Below are positions 35,123-43,781 of a stretch of DNA of 54,290 bases, piece by piece. The stretch is from assembly GCA_002428735.1 (NCBI GenBank), contig DIXO01000068.1, positions 1 through 54,290 on the forward strand. Direction: 5' to 3'. How positions within the stretch are numbered: the first letter of the stretch is position 1; each line of letters starts with the position of its first letter. Both the position numbers and the translations under genes were made by a program. This stretch comes from Syntrophaceae bacterium UBA6078. GTDB taxonomy: Bacteria; Desulfobacterota; Syntrophia; Syntrophales; UBA2210. The notes beneath the pieces were generated by a model. That model was not told where the DNA came from, searched no databases, and saw only the letters and a program-made list of their open reading frames with translations.

Positions 35123-36201
35123 CATCCAGATCGCTTGACCGACTGAGAGACCGCCTGAAGAAAAAGGACGAAAAGATAGTCAGGCTTCTGAACGAACGGG
35201 CCCGCATATCCATAGAGATCGGGGAGAGCAAAAAGAGGGCTGGGTTGGACGTATATGATCCCGCGCAGGAAAGCAGGATCTACAGCAGGCTGCACGCGTT
35301 CAATGAAGGCCCTTTGGACGACAGGGCGCTGAAGAATATCTACACCGAGATCCTGTCGGCATCGCGCGCCCTCCAGAAGCCGCTGTCGGTGGCCTACCTG
35401 GGACCGGAGGGGTCATTCAGTCAGGCGGTGGCCGCGGCCCATTTCGGCAGGAGCTCTCTTTTTTTACCCCGGCCGACCATATCCGATGTCTTCGACCAGA
35501 TAGAACGGAGCAAGGCTGACTGGGGGGTCGTCCCCGTGGAAAACTCCCTGGAAGGGGCCGTCAAGCTGACGTTGGACCGGCTTCTGTCAACCCCTCTTCA
35601 TATCCGGGGAGAGATCTTTCTCCGGATCAGCCACGCCCTCCTGTCCACGCGAAAAGACCTGGACGGATTACGGCGGATCTACTCCCACCCTCAGGCACTG
35701 GCACAGTGTCAGGGATGGATCAGGAAAAACCTGCCCCACTGTTCCCTTTGCGAGATGGACAGCACGGCAAAGGCGGCTCAGAAGGTTGCGGAGGATGATG
35801 AAGGGGCCGCTGTCGGCAGCAGCGCCGCCGCGACGCTCTACGGGCTCACCGTCATCTCGGAGGGGATCGAAGACAATCCCTCGAACGTGACCCGCTTTCT
35901 CGTGATCGGAAAAGGAGAAAGCAGGCCGACGGAAAAAGACAAAACCTCCATCCTCATGGGGACCCGCCATACGCCGGGCGCCCTGTACCGTTCCTTGCAG
36001 CCTTTCGCCGAAAAGAAGGTCAACCTGATGAAGATCGAGTCTTACCCGATCAAGGGGAGCATGTGGGAGTACCTCTTTTTCATCGATTTCACGGGTCATG
36101 TGCAGGATAAGAAGATAGCGGAATGTCTTGAGGATCTCGACCGGCATGCCACCTTCATCAAGCTTCTGGGGTCGTACCCCATGGGAGATCCGCAGCCATG
36201 A
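35119..36201 (+). CDS. pheA: Bifunctional chorismate mutase / prephenate dehydratase (P-protein)
   Basis: 360 residues. AroQ-type chorismate mutase at about 1-88 (LDRLRDRLKKKDEKIVRLLNERARISIEIGE), then prephenate dehydratase at about 90-270 (VAYLGPEGSFSQAVAAAHFG, VVPVENSLEGAVKLTLDRLL, SHPQALAQCQGWI, GSSAAATLYGL, NVTRFLVIGK) and an ACT domain (SILMGTRHTPGALYRSLQPFAEKKVNLMKIESYPIKGS), which gives phenylalanine feedback in this family. It makes phenylpyruvate. No tyrA, trpE or aminotransferase gene is in the operon, so it is the only terminal-branch enzyme. Confidence 0.96.
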   Translation: MTSRSLDRLRDRLKKKDEKIVRLLNERARISIEIGESKKRAGLDVYDPAQESRIYSRLHAFNEGPLDDRALKNIYTEILSASRALQKPLSVAYLGPEGSFSQAVAAAHFGRSSLFLPRPTISDVFDQIERSKADWGVVPVENSLEGAVKLTLDRLLSTPLHIRGEIFLRISHALLSTRKDLDGLRRIYSHPQALAQCQGWIRKNLPHCSLCEMDSTAKAAQKVAEDDEGAAVGSSAAATLYGLTVISEGIEDNPSNVTRFLVIGKGESRPTEKDKTSILMGTRHTPGALYRSLQPFAEKKVNLMKIESYPIKGSMWEYLFFIDFTGHVQDKKIAECLEDLDRHATFIKLLGSYPMGDPQP

Positions 36202-36878
36202 TCTGTATACCTGTTGTCGCGAAAACAAATGATAAAGCGCTGAAACGGATGGATGCCTCCTTTCTCCTGGCCGATCTCGTGGAACTGCGGATCGACTCCA
36301 TCAGGGAAGCGAATCTCGCAAAACTGCTCGCCGCGAAGAAAGGACCGGTCATCGTTACCGCGCGCAGAAGAGAGGAAGGGGGATTCTTCGCGGGGACCGA
36401 GCGAGAGCGGATTGGCCTTCTGTGCGAGGCGGTGCTGTGTGGTGCGGATCTCGTGGATACAGAACTCAGCACGGATGAGACCCTCACGGCAGCAGTGGCC
36501 CGGGAGATAAGAAAAAAAGAAGGAAGAACGAAACTGATTATCTCGTATCACGATTTCAAGAAAACCTCTTCATACAGAACCCTTCGGGAAATATACAACC
36601 GGTGCATCTCCCGGGGGGCCGATATCGTCAAGATCGTCACTTGCGCCCGCACGCTCCAGGATAATCTGACGATACTCAGGCTGGTAGACTGGGCGCAGGG
36701 TACGGGGGGGAGCATCATCGCTCACTGCATGGGGGAACAGGGAAGGGTAAGCCGGGTTATGGCCCCCCTTTTTGGTTCATATCTGGTCTTTGCCGCCTTC
36801 ACGGAGGGTCAGGAATCAGCCCCGGGGCAGCTGACCGCCCGGGAGATGAAGCGCATATTCAGGACACTGGAGAAATGA
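36198..36878 (+). CDS. aroD: Type I 3-dehydroquinate dehydratase
   Basis: 226 residues, class I aldolase fold. The Schiff-base Lys is in GADIVKIVTCAR and the catalytic His in LIISYHDFKKT; VELRIDS at the start is typical. It dehydrates 3-dehydroquinate to 3-dehydroshikimate. Overlaps pheA and aroE by 4 nt each. Confidence 0.95.
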   Translation: MICIPVVAKTNDKALKRMDASFLLADLVELRIDSIREANLAKLLAAKKGPVIVTARRREEGGFFAGTERERIGLLCEAVLCGADLVDTELSTDETLTAAVAREIRKKEGRTKLIISYHDFKKTSSYRTLREIYNRCISRGADIVKIVTCARTLQDNLTILRLVDWAQGTGGSIIAHCMGEQGRVSRVMAPLFGSYLVFAAFTEGQESAPGQLTAREMKRIFRTLEK

Positions 36879-37693
36879 AACAGGATTCACGGACATTTGC
36901 CGTCTTCGGAAACCCGGTGGCCCAGAGCCTTTCTCCCCTTATGATCGGCGCAGCATTCAGGGAAATGAAGATCGACGCCTCATACCAGGCACTCAGGGTG
37001 GAAAACGCCGGGGATATTCCGTTGAAGATGGAGAAGCTGGACATGAGCGGGGCAAGCGTCACGATCCCCCACAAGACGGCGATAATGCCATACCTTGACA
37101 CGATCAGCGGCAGCGCCGCGCGGATCGGCGCAGTGAACACGATCACCCGCCTGGAGGGCAGCTTGCGGGGGGACAACACCGACTGGACGGGTCTCGTCCG
37201 CCCCCTGAAAGAGGCTCTGGGGATCAGGGGAAAGAGGTTCGCCGTCCTGGGCGCCGGGGGAACGGCACGGGCCGCCCTGTACGGCATTCTCAACGAAGGC
37301 GGGCTCCCCGTCGTTGTGAACCGGACGGCCCAGAGGGGCGAACAGGTCGCGAAAGAGTTCGGGTGCGACTTTCTCCCCCTCGAAGAGGCCGGGGAAATCA
37401 CGGCTGATTGCCTGGTCAACACAACGCCGGTGGGGATGTTTCCCCATATGGACCAATCGCCGGTCAGCGCGGATATTCTTGAGCGGTTCCCATGGGTCAT
37501 GGATACCGTTTACAACCCTCTGCACACAAAACTCCTGCGGGACGCGGCCGGGTCGGGATGCCGGACCATTGCCGGCATTGCCATGTTCGTCCATCAGGGA
37601 GCGGAACAGATACGGATCTGGACAGGGCTGGAACCCCCCACGGCCCTCATGGAACAGGTCGTCCTGGAGAAACTGAGAGATGATACAGATTAA
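36875..37693 (+). CDS. aroE: Shikimate dehydrogenase (NADP+)
   Basis: 272 residues. Substrate-binding N-domain with FGNPVAQSLSPLM, SGASVTIPHKTAIMPYLD (catalytic Lys) and NTITRLEGSLRGDNTDWTGLV; Rossmann domain with VLGAGGTARAALYGI, the NRT motif typical of NADP preference and DTVYNPLHTKLL. It overlaps aroA by 14 nt. Confidence 0.96.
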   Translation: MKQDSRTFAVFGNPVAQSLSPLMIGAAFREMKIDASYQALRVENAGDIPLKMEKLDMSGASVTIPHKTAIMPYLDTISGSAARIGAVNTITRLEGSLRGDNTDWTGLVRPLKEALGIRGKRFAVLGAGGTARAALYGILNEGGLPVVVNRTAQRGEQVAKEFGCDFLPLEEAGEITADCLVNTTPVGMFPHMDQSPVSADILERFPWVMDTVYNPLHTKLLRDAAGSGCRTIAGIAMFVHQGAEQIRIWTGLEPPTALMEQVVLEKLRDDTD

Positions 37694-38945
37694 AAAACTG
37701 GGAAATCTGGAAGCGACCGTCAGGGTCGCCGGTTCGAAAAGCTATACCCAGAGGGCCCTTGTCATCGCAGCCCTGGCGGAAGGGGAAAGCCTCCTGCGCC
37801 ATGCCCTGACCTCAGAGGATACGCATCTCCTCGTGGATGCCCTTCGGTCGTTCGGTGCCGTCATTTCCGTCTGCGATACCGATATCAGGATTCTTGGCAC
37901 GGGCGGAATCATTCGGACCCCCCGAAGAGAACTCCGGCTGGGTAATAACGGCACGGCCCTGCGTTTTCTCACTACAGTGGCCGCTCTCGGGAAGGGAGAG
38001 GTCATCCTGGATGGCGGGCCTCGCCTCCGCCAGCGCCCGCTCCAGCCGCTTCTCGATGTCCTCCGGGGTCTGGGAGTACCCTGCCGCAGTATGGGAGGCA
38101 ACGGCTGCCCGCCCGTCGTTGTCGAAGGGGGCGGTCTCCGGGGGGGGCGGGCGATCTTCACCGACGCCCGGAGCAGTCAGTACATCTCCTCTCTCCTGAT
38201 CGGCGCTCCCTACGCTCAAAAGGACGTGACGGTGGAGCTGCGGGGGGAGACCGTCTCTCTCCCCTACATTGGGATGACCACGGCGGCAATGCGCGATTTC
38301 GGCGTGGATGTGACAAAGAGCGACGCCCACGCATACCTGGTCCGGGCCGGGCAGAGATACGCGGGGCGCGAGTATGCCATCGAGGGAGACGCGTCGAGTG
38401 CTTCCTACTTCTTCCTGGCGGCGGCCCTGTGCCGGGGAAAAGTGCGGATTCTGAACATCAACCCCGACACCCTGCAGGGAGATATCGGGTTTCTGGGCAT
38501 TCTGGAGCGGATGGGATACCGTATCCTGCGGGGGAAGAACTGGGTGGAGATTACGGGGGGGCCTCTCCCTGCGGGAGATTTCCGTTTCGATATGGGGGCC
38601 ATGCCCGATATGGTTCCGACGCTCGCTGTCCTTGCCGCCTTCAGACCCGGGAGGACCGTGATCGAGAACGTCCCCCACCTGCGCCTCAAGGAGAGCGACC
38701 GGATCAAAGCCCTCGCCGCGGAACTGACCCGGATCGGAATAGACACTAAAGAAAGAGATGACGGCCTTGTCATCAACGGTGGCATTCCCCACGGCGCGAG
38801 GATCGAAACGTACGACGACCATCGGATCGCCATGAGCTTTGCCGTTGCTGGGCTTGCGGTTGAGGGGATGGAGATCGAAAACGAGACGTGCGTCGGCAAA
38901 TCCTTTCCCGGATTCTGGAAGGAACTGGAGCAGCTCTCCTCATGA
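37680..38945 (+). CDS. aroA: 3-phosphoshikimate 1-carboxyvinyltransferase (EPSP synthase)
   Basis: 421 residues. Phosphoenolpyruvate-dependent step giving EPSP. Shikimate-phosphate site VAGSKSYTQRALVIAALAEG, glycine loop LGNNGTALRFLTTVAALG (the common form is GNAGTAMRPL, so the loop departs at Asn/Ala and Phe/Pro), ARSSQYISSLLIGAPYA, DASSASYFFLAAAL, RLKESDRIKALAAELTRIG and YDDHRIAMSFAVAGL. Changes around this loop are known to alter glyphosate sensitivity; nothing more can be concluded here. Overlaps aroK by 4 nt. Confidence 0.96.
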   Translation: MIQIKKLGNLEATVRVAGSKSYTQRALVIAALAEGESLLRHALTSEDTHLLVDALRSFGAVISVCDTDIRILGTGGIIRTPRRELRLGNNGTALRFLTTVAALGKGEVILDGGPRLRQRPLQPLLDVLRGLGVPCRSMGGNGCPPVVVEGGGLRGGRAIFTDARSSQYISSLLIGAPYAQKDVTVELRGETVSLPYIGMTTAAMRDFGVDVTKSDAHAYLVRAGQRYAGREYAIEGDASSASYFFLAAALCRGKVRILNINPDTLQGDIGFLGILERMGYRILRGKNWVEITGGPLPAGDFRFDMGAMPDMVPTLAVLAAFRPGRTVIENVPHLRLKESDRIKALAAELTRIGIDTKERDDGLVINGGIPHGARIETYDDHRIAMSFAVAGLAVEGMEIENETCVGKSFPGFWKELEQLSS

Positions 38946-39466
38946 AGAATATCATCCTCATCGGATACCGATGCACGGGGAAGACCGCCGTGGGGAAGAG
39001 GCTGGCTGAAAAACTCGCCCTGCCTTTTCTCGACACCGACGAACTGATCACCCGTGAAGCCAAAATGTCGGTGGAGGAGATCGTCCGCGTGGGAGGATGG
39101 CCCCTTTTTCGGAGAAAGGAAAAAGAGACCATCACGAGTCTGTCCTCGCTGGAAGGGGCGGTCATCGCCACGGGAGGGGGGGCCTTTGAAGATCCTGTCA
39201 ACAGGGAGATACTGCGAAAAGACGGCCTCTTCGTCTGGCTTACCGCCGACGTGAAGACGATCGTTGATCGTATGCGCTCCGATGAAAAGAGCGACGGCCA
39301 GCGCCCTCCCCTTTCCAGCAACGGAATGGAAGCGGAGGTGGCGGCAATGACCCGGAAGAGAGAGCCTGTCTACCGGGGGCTGGCCCATGTGACGATCGAT
39401 ACCTCGGAAAAGGGAATCGATGCGATAGCGGATGAGGTTCTGGGATTCATACAGGAAGGGGTATGA
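38942..39466 (+). CDS. aroK: Shikimate kinase
   Basis: 174 residues from the ATG at 38942, overlapping the aroA stop. Walker A is GYRCTGKTAVGKRLA, the shikimate-binding Asp is in FLDTDELI, and ATGGGAFEDP is the conserved GGG turn (here within VIATGGGA). It phosphorylates shikimate to shikimate 3-phosphate. The gap to aroC is 36 nt, the largest in the operon. Confidence 0.94.
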   Translation: MKNIILIGYRCTGKTAVGKRLAEKLALPFLDTDELITREAKMSVEEIVRVGGWPLFRRKEKETITSLSSLEGAVIATGGGAFEDPVNREILRKDGLFVWLTADVKTIVDRMRSDEKSDGQRPPLSSNGMEAEVAAMTRKREPVYRGLAHVTIDTSEKGIDAIADEVLGFIQEGV

Positions 39467-39502
39467 CTGACGCCCTATAACCCGAAACGACAAGGAGCAA
39501 CC

Positions 39503-40555
39503 ATGGCAGGGAACACCATTGGAACGCTGTTCAGAGTTACGACCTGGGGAGAATCACACGGCACGGCCGTCGGGGCGGTTGTCGACGGCTGCCCGCCGAA
39601 TATGCCCCTCACCGAGGCAGACATACAGAAGGAGATAGACCGGCGGAGACCGGGGAGCGGGGGAGGAAGCTCGCCGCGCCGCGAAGATGACCGGGTGGAA
39701 ATCCTCTCCGGAACTTTCGAGGGAAAAACGACCGGGACGCCCATATCGCTCATCATCCACAACCGGGACAGGGCAAGCGATGATTACGAGGGGATCAGGG
39801 ATCTCTTCAGACCGGGGCACGGCGACATCACTTATTACAAAAAATACGGTATCCGGGATCACCGGGGAGGCGGCCGCGCCTCGGGCCGCGAGACGGCAGC
39901 GCGCGTGGCGGCGGGGGCCGTCGCCCGGAAGATACTGGACCGCGAAGGAATCCATATTACCGCCTTTACGAGGGAACTGGGAGGCATCAGAGCGGAAGGG
40001 ACCGCGCCGCTCCGGATGGACCATCCCTCCCTCCTCGGTCCTGATGACGACGCGGCCCGGCGGATGGAGGCCCGGATTGAAGAGGCGCGCCGGGCGGGCG
40101 ACTCCCTAGGAGGTATCGTGGAGATCCTGGTCAGGAGATGCCCTCCCGGTCTTGGAGAGCCCGTGTTCGGCAAGATCGATGCCGATCTTGCCGGGGCGCT
40201 TATGAGCATCGGTACGGTCAAAGGAATCGAGATCGGAGCCGGTTTCGAAGTGGCGCGGATGACCGGCTCCGCCTGCAATGATCCCATCACCCCGGAAGGA
40301 TTCATGACAAACAATGCCGGCGGGATACTGGCAGGGATCACAAGCGGCGACGACATCGTCATCAGGGTGGCCTGCAAGCCGATCCCCTCCATCGAAATCG
40401 AACAGCAGACCATCTACATAGACGGAAAAGCAGCGACCGTGACGGTGAGAGGGAGACACGACGTATGCGTTATTCCCCGCATTATCCCCGTCTGCGAGGC
40501 CATGGTCGCTATCGTACTGGCGGACCACCTCCTGCGGCAGAAGGGAACTTCATGA
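39503..40555 (+). CDS. aroC: Chorismate synthase
   Basis: 350 residues, FMN-dependent conversion of EPSP to chorismate. Motifs: TLFRVTTWGESHGTAVGAVVDGCPP, RRRPGSGGGSSPRREDD, FRPGHGDITYYKKYGIRDHRGGGRASGRETAARVAAGAVARKIL, NNAGGILAGITSGDDIVIRVACKPIPSI and RHDVCVIPRIIPVCEAM. Last gene of the aro operon, so the eight-gene unit contains every step to chorismate. An AAGGAG precedes its ATG. Confidence 0.97.
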   Translation: MAGNTIGTLFRVTTWGESHGTAVGAVVDGCPPNMPLTEADIQKEIDRRRPGSGGGSSPRREDDRVEILSGTFEGKTTGTPISLIIHNRDRASDDYEGIRDLFRPGHGDITYYKKYGIRDHRGGGRASGRETAARVAAGAVARKILDREGIHITAFTRELGGIRAEGTAPLRMDHPSLLGPDDDAARRMEARIEEARRAGDSLGGIVEILVRRCPPGLGEPVFGKIDADLAGALMSIGTVKGIEIGAGFEVARMTGSACNDPITPEGFMTNNAGGILAGITSGDDIVIRVACKPIPSIEIEQQTIYIDGKAATVTVRGRHDVCVIPRIIPVCEAMVAIVLADHLLRQKGTS

Positions 40556-40666
40556 CCTCCCGCCCCATGGCAGGCAGGAAATAAAAACCGGTTGCCCTTT
40601 TAAAAGACCCGTGGTAGAAACCCCATTTGATATTGATTTTTATTGTTTTCAGAATGGGTGGAACCC

Positions 40667-41173
40667 ATGAGTGAGCAGTCGGACAATGATATCCGCCCCC
40701 CGCACGACAGTATCAGGGAGATCATTTACCTGATCAGGCGGCTGATGCAGGCGGGGTCTCTCTATACCAAGGAACTGAACAAAAAATACAACGTCAGCGC
40801 ACCGCAACTGAACAGCTTGGTCGCCCTTTCCGAAAACGGCCCCCTCTCTCCGTCCCAGATAGCCAAATACATCATGGTCAAATCCAGCACGGTGACGGGG
40901 GTTATCGACCGGCTCGAGCAGAAGGGGCTGGTACGCAGGGTCCGCAGTTCCCGCGACCGCCGGGTGATTACCATCGAATTAACCGACGAGGGGGCACAGC
41001 TGGCACTGCACGCCCCGCCCCCGATCCAGCAGAAAATCGTGGACGGCCTCAAAAGGCTGTTACCCGCGCAACAGGAGCAGATTGAACGAAACCTGAGTAT
41101 GCTTGTTCATATGCTCGACGCCGGCGAAATGGATCTTGATCTTTCGAACGAGGATTTTCAACCTCCCCTCTGA
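40667..41173 (+). CDS. MarR-family transcriptional regulator
   Basis: 168 residues from the ATG at 40667; a TTG eight codons upstream is possible but lies within a likely -10 region. Winged helix at about 45-130: LNSLVALSENGPLSPSQIAKYIMVKSSTVTGVIDRLEQKGLVRRVRSSRDRRVITIELTDEG is classic MarR, followed by a dimerisation helix. The ligand is unknown. A terminator follows at 41282-41317. It stands alone between aroC and the convergent phosphorylase gene, so its targets cannot be inferred. Confidence 0.9.
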   Translation: MSEQSDNDIRPPHDSIREIIYLIRRLMQAGSLYTKELNKKYNVSAPQLNSLVALSENGPLSPSQIAKYIMVKSSTVTGVIDRLEQKGLVRRVRSSRDRRVITIELTDEGAQLALHAPPPIQQKIVDGLKRLLPAQQEQIERNLSMLVHMLDAGEMDLDLSNEDFQPPL

Positions 41174-41281
41174 AAGTGCCATTTTCTCCGTCCTATGGAC
41201 GGTTTGCCCTAATCACCCAAAATAACTACTATTATATAAAATATCCAAGAAAACCTTTCCCGACCGGTCCTTCGACCGGCT

Positions 41282-41317
41282 GGTGGGACGCTGGGACCCC
41301 CTGCGTCCCGCCTTTTT
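41282..41317 (+). terminator. Intrinsic terminator after the MarR gene
   Basis: Arms 41282-41291 and 41303-41312 pair over 10 bp, followed by TTTTT (41313-41317). A smaller hairpin (41264-41269 with 41274-41279) precedes it, and TTTTTCCC/GGGAAAAA (41313-41320 with 41326-41333) could serve the opposite strand. Confidence 0.8.
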
Positions 41318-41385
41318 CCCCACATGGGAAAAACCGCAATAGGCATTGAAACGGTACCGCAGGATTTGTTCGGTTGAGAGTTCTC

Positions 41386-42153
41386 TTATAGTTTCTTGCA
41401 GACTTCGACCGCCAGCCGGAACAACCGTTCCGGAAACGACCTGTGATCCTCCGTTCGTCTGGGGTCCCATTCATCGCCGCTCACGTCATCCCCCGTGGCA
41501 AAAAGTTGGCCGAACCGCACGCCTCGAAACGCCGCCACGGCAAGAAATGCCGAGCACTCCATATCGACGGTGATGCATCCTTCTGCCTTGCGCCTGGCGA
41601 CCCGCTCTTTCGTCTCTCGGTAGAGCCCGTCCGTTGTCCACGTCTTTCCGACCCGGTACGTCACCTCATGGGCGTCCAGGACGCTTCGTATCACCTGCAC
41701 TACATCGGGCTGCGCTTGTATCTCCCTGCCGGGCGGCATATAGTGGTATGAGGTCCCCTCATCACGAACGGCGCCGCTCGGCACGACAACGGTCCCCTTT
41801 GCGAGGGTGCTGTCCAGAACACCCGCAGAGCCACAGGCGACGAATTCCCGGCAGCCGAAAGCAATCAGCACTTCAAAAATTATTACCGCAAGGGGCGCGC
41901 ACAGACCGGGATGCACCACAGCGATATCAATCCCTCCGTCGTGCATACGGTAGACAGGAATGAAACCCATGGATGTCCGGATGTTCTTCACCAGGGTGAG
42001 CACACCGTCGTTCCGCAGGGTATCGATGACTGCCTGATAGATAGGCAGAACGCATCGTTCCGGAATCCCCTCAACGGGCTCCATTATCCTGGACGGCTCT
42101 ATGAGCGCATCCCTGCAATCATCAAACTCAAGAATCGGATACTCTGTTTCCAT
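41386..42153 (-). CDS. Nucleoside phosphorylase family protein
   Basis: 255 residues of the PNP/UDP superfamily. Signature features: VVHPGLCAPLAVIIFEVLIAFGCREFVACGSAGVLD (phosphate and ribose site), DEGTSYHY, the TDGLYRETKERV segment and VDMECSAFLAVAAFRGVRFGQLFATGDDV, whose M-E contacts ribose. It should release a base and (deoxy)ribose 1-phosphate; uridine or purine preference cannot be told by eye. Its 3' side meets the MarR terminator. Upstream of it lies a group II intron remnant that may have displaced its original promoter. Confidence 0.85.
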   Translation of the reverse strand: METEYPILEFDDCRDALIEPSRIMEPVEGIPERCVLPIYQAVIDTLRNDGVLTLVKNIRTSMGFIPVYRMHDGGIDIAVVHPGLCAPLAVIIFEVLIAFGCREFVACGSAGVLDSTLAKGTVVVPSGAVRDEGTSYHYMPPGREIQAQPDVVQVIRSVLDAHEVTYRVGKTWTTDGLYRETKERVARRKAEGCITVDMECSAFLAVAAFRGVRFGQLFATGDDVSGDEWDPRRTEDHRSFPERLFRLAVEVCKKL

Positions 42154-42229
42154 ATTTCTCCTGCTTCGAAAATTAGGGTCAGGCCGCGCTGATGAATAAT
42201 AACGAGCATAACGATCCCTCGCTGAACCC

Positions 42230-42768
42230 CGCGTGAGGTCCTGTCTGGTGGCACAACTGGTTGCGCGGCACTCGTTTCACATCCATGGCCCGATAATACA
42301 TCATCTCCAATCTATTCAGCAAGCCGCTCCCGCACCCGATAATCTGGAGTACGGTCCGGTTTACCGGCGTTTTCACGCTATGGATGTTTTGCCCAATGCG
42401 ACCACTTCCCCTCCCTTCCCAAGGGATGTGCAAACCGGGCAGGTCTCCCCGGACTCTTTTCAGTACCCCCTTGAGGGGTATAAGAACGTGAGCCGTGACT
42501 ATGCAACCGCAGCATTTACCGTATCTCCCGAATCCAGGGCTTTATCATGTTACCCGGAGACTCGGTTTTGTATGCTGTTTCTGTTTCCCGGATCAGGTCC
42601 GGGACAGGCTTAGTTCATAGCTTTGCACGACCGCTTCCTTCGGACGGGCCCTGGCGGTTCAAAGCCCTTGCCTTCGGCTAGTACTTCTGCCAATGTATTT
42701 GACATTGGCAGAATTCATGTTACCGGGGACTTATACCCCATAAGTTCACGCCCATGCCGGGCGTACAC
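42230..42768 (-). mobile_element. Group II intron 5' fragment (domains I to about III), truncated, no maturase
   Basis: Read on the minus strand it begins with the intron-type 5' end GTGTACGCCCGGCATGGGCG (42768 downward). It continues through segments typical of bacterial group II domain I (TATGGGGTATAAGTCCCCGG, AGCCGAAGGCAAGGG, CCGAAGGAAGCGG) and later CCCCTCAAGGGGG and CATCCATAGCGTGAAAACGC. No reverse-transcriptase ORF and no domain V follow before the phosphorylase gene. The left boundary is approximate. Short protein-like frames here are by-products of a structured RNA. Confidence 0.7.
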
Positions 42769-42785
42769 AAAGCCCTGCACGCGGA

Positions 42786-42825
42786 CAACCAAAAGCGCCG
42801 CTCCTCGTCGCTTTGTTTTCGGTTG
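42786..42825. repeat. Imperfect hairpin at the intron/CoiA junction
   Basis: CAACC and AAAAGCG (42786-42797) are matched by CGCTTT and GGTTG (42809-42825) with a few unpaired bases. It sits between the intron 5' end and the CoiA-like gene. It may be the original insertion target, since some group II introns insert beside terminator-like or attC-like hairpins, but the match to any defined site is not exact. Confidence 0.4.
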
Positions 42826-42841
42826 CCGGTGATGCGAAGCG

Positions 42842-43781
42842 TTAACCATCAAGACAACAATGAAAGACTCTATCAAAAAAGACGCATATGAAAGTGGTTG
42901 TAACGGGCTAAGAGAAGGTTGGGCCTACCAAAAAGCCACAGGACAAAGAGTCCATGCGTCACAAGTAAGGAAGATCGATGGACCTTTCCTTTGTCGTTCA
43001 TGCCTCTCCGATGCAATACATCACCACTGCGTAGAGAAAATAGAGCACTTTGCTCACCACGCTCGACTTACACCAGCAATTAGTCCAAAGGAATCCGCCC
43101 TACATAAAGAATGTAAAGAAACAATTTACAGAGAGTTGGCAGAAAAATTCCCTATGCACAAATGGGTTTGCGACGATGTGAGAATCCCTGAGAATAAAGA
43201 CCTTCAACTACCTGCGTTACAGCCAGACATTGGTGGGCGAATAGATAATCAAAGAGTTGCCATTGAAATTCAAAACACATCTTTAACAATTCCCAAAATT
43301 TTAAAAAGGTGCCTTGGTTATTCTAAGCGAGGAATTTCAATACTCTGGGTTATTCCCTTGAAAGAACCTATTGGTGATGAAATATTTCGTCCAAGACTGT
43401 TCGAGCGGTATTTGCATTCAATATATTTCGGGAGAGTTTATTATTGGTTACCAGACTATGGTTGCAATGTTTTACCAACGCACTTTTCAATTGCCACGCG
43501 AGAAATACCGTACCGAGAATGGTATGAAGATGGAGAGCAACGAGAAGGCGGCGGATTCGATAAACCGTATAAGCGGATTCGCAAGCCAAATGCTGCGAAT
43601 CTAATTTCAATCTCAGATTGTTTTTACCACCTTCCCCGTCCAGAACATCGCCCTTGGAACGAACTGAAAATTGTTCCAGAAATGAAAATATTCATGGATA
43701 AACTACCAACCTGGTGGGACAAAAATGAGCAGAAAACATTGGACCATTATTACCCAGACAAAATCGACAACTAATGGTTAA
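42842..43781. repeat. 8-bp inverted repeat bracketing the CoiA-like gene
   Basis: TTAACCAT at 42842-42849 and its reverse complement ATGGTTAA at 43774-43781 flank the gene exactly; the right copy overlaps the stop codon and abuts the intron 3' end. Such short ends could mark an inserted unit, although eight bases may arise by chance. Confidence 0.4.
42860..43774 (+). CDS. CoiA-like nuclease-fold protein in an AT-rich island
   Basis: 304 residues. An N-terminal zinc-knuckle-like part (FLCRSCLSDAIHHH, then EKIEHFAHH) and ESALHKECKETIYREL lead to a PD-(D/E)xK-like core: PDIGGRIDNQRVAIEIQNTS, with Asp and the ExQ typical of CoiA, then RCLGYSKRGISILWVIP. CoiA proteins act in natural transformation or are defence/mobile cargo; activity here is unproven. 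No com genes are nearby. Its composition is clearly more AT-rich than the flanking genes, pointing to transfer. It lies between two group II intron remnants on the opposite strand. Confidence 0.7.
   Translation: MKDSIKKDAYESGCNGLREGWAYQKATGQRVHASQVRKIDGPFLCRSCLSDAIHHHCVEKIEHFAHHARLTPAISPKESALHKECKETIYRELAEKFPMHKWVCDDVRIPENKDLQLPALQPDIGGRIDNQRVAIEIQNTSLTIPKILKRCLGYSKRGISILWVIPLKEPIGDEIFRPRLFERYLHSIYFGRVYYWLPDYGCNVLPTHFSIATREIPYREWYEDGEQREGGGFDKPYKRIRKPNAANLISISDCFYHLPRPEHRPWNELKIVPEMKIFMDKLPTWWDKNEQKTLDHYYPDKIDN

Noticed and set aside
42233..42613. 126-codon open frame between the phosphorylase and CoiA-like genes
   Set aside because: It is antisense to the group II intron fragment, so the frame is a by-product of structured RNA sequence.
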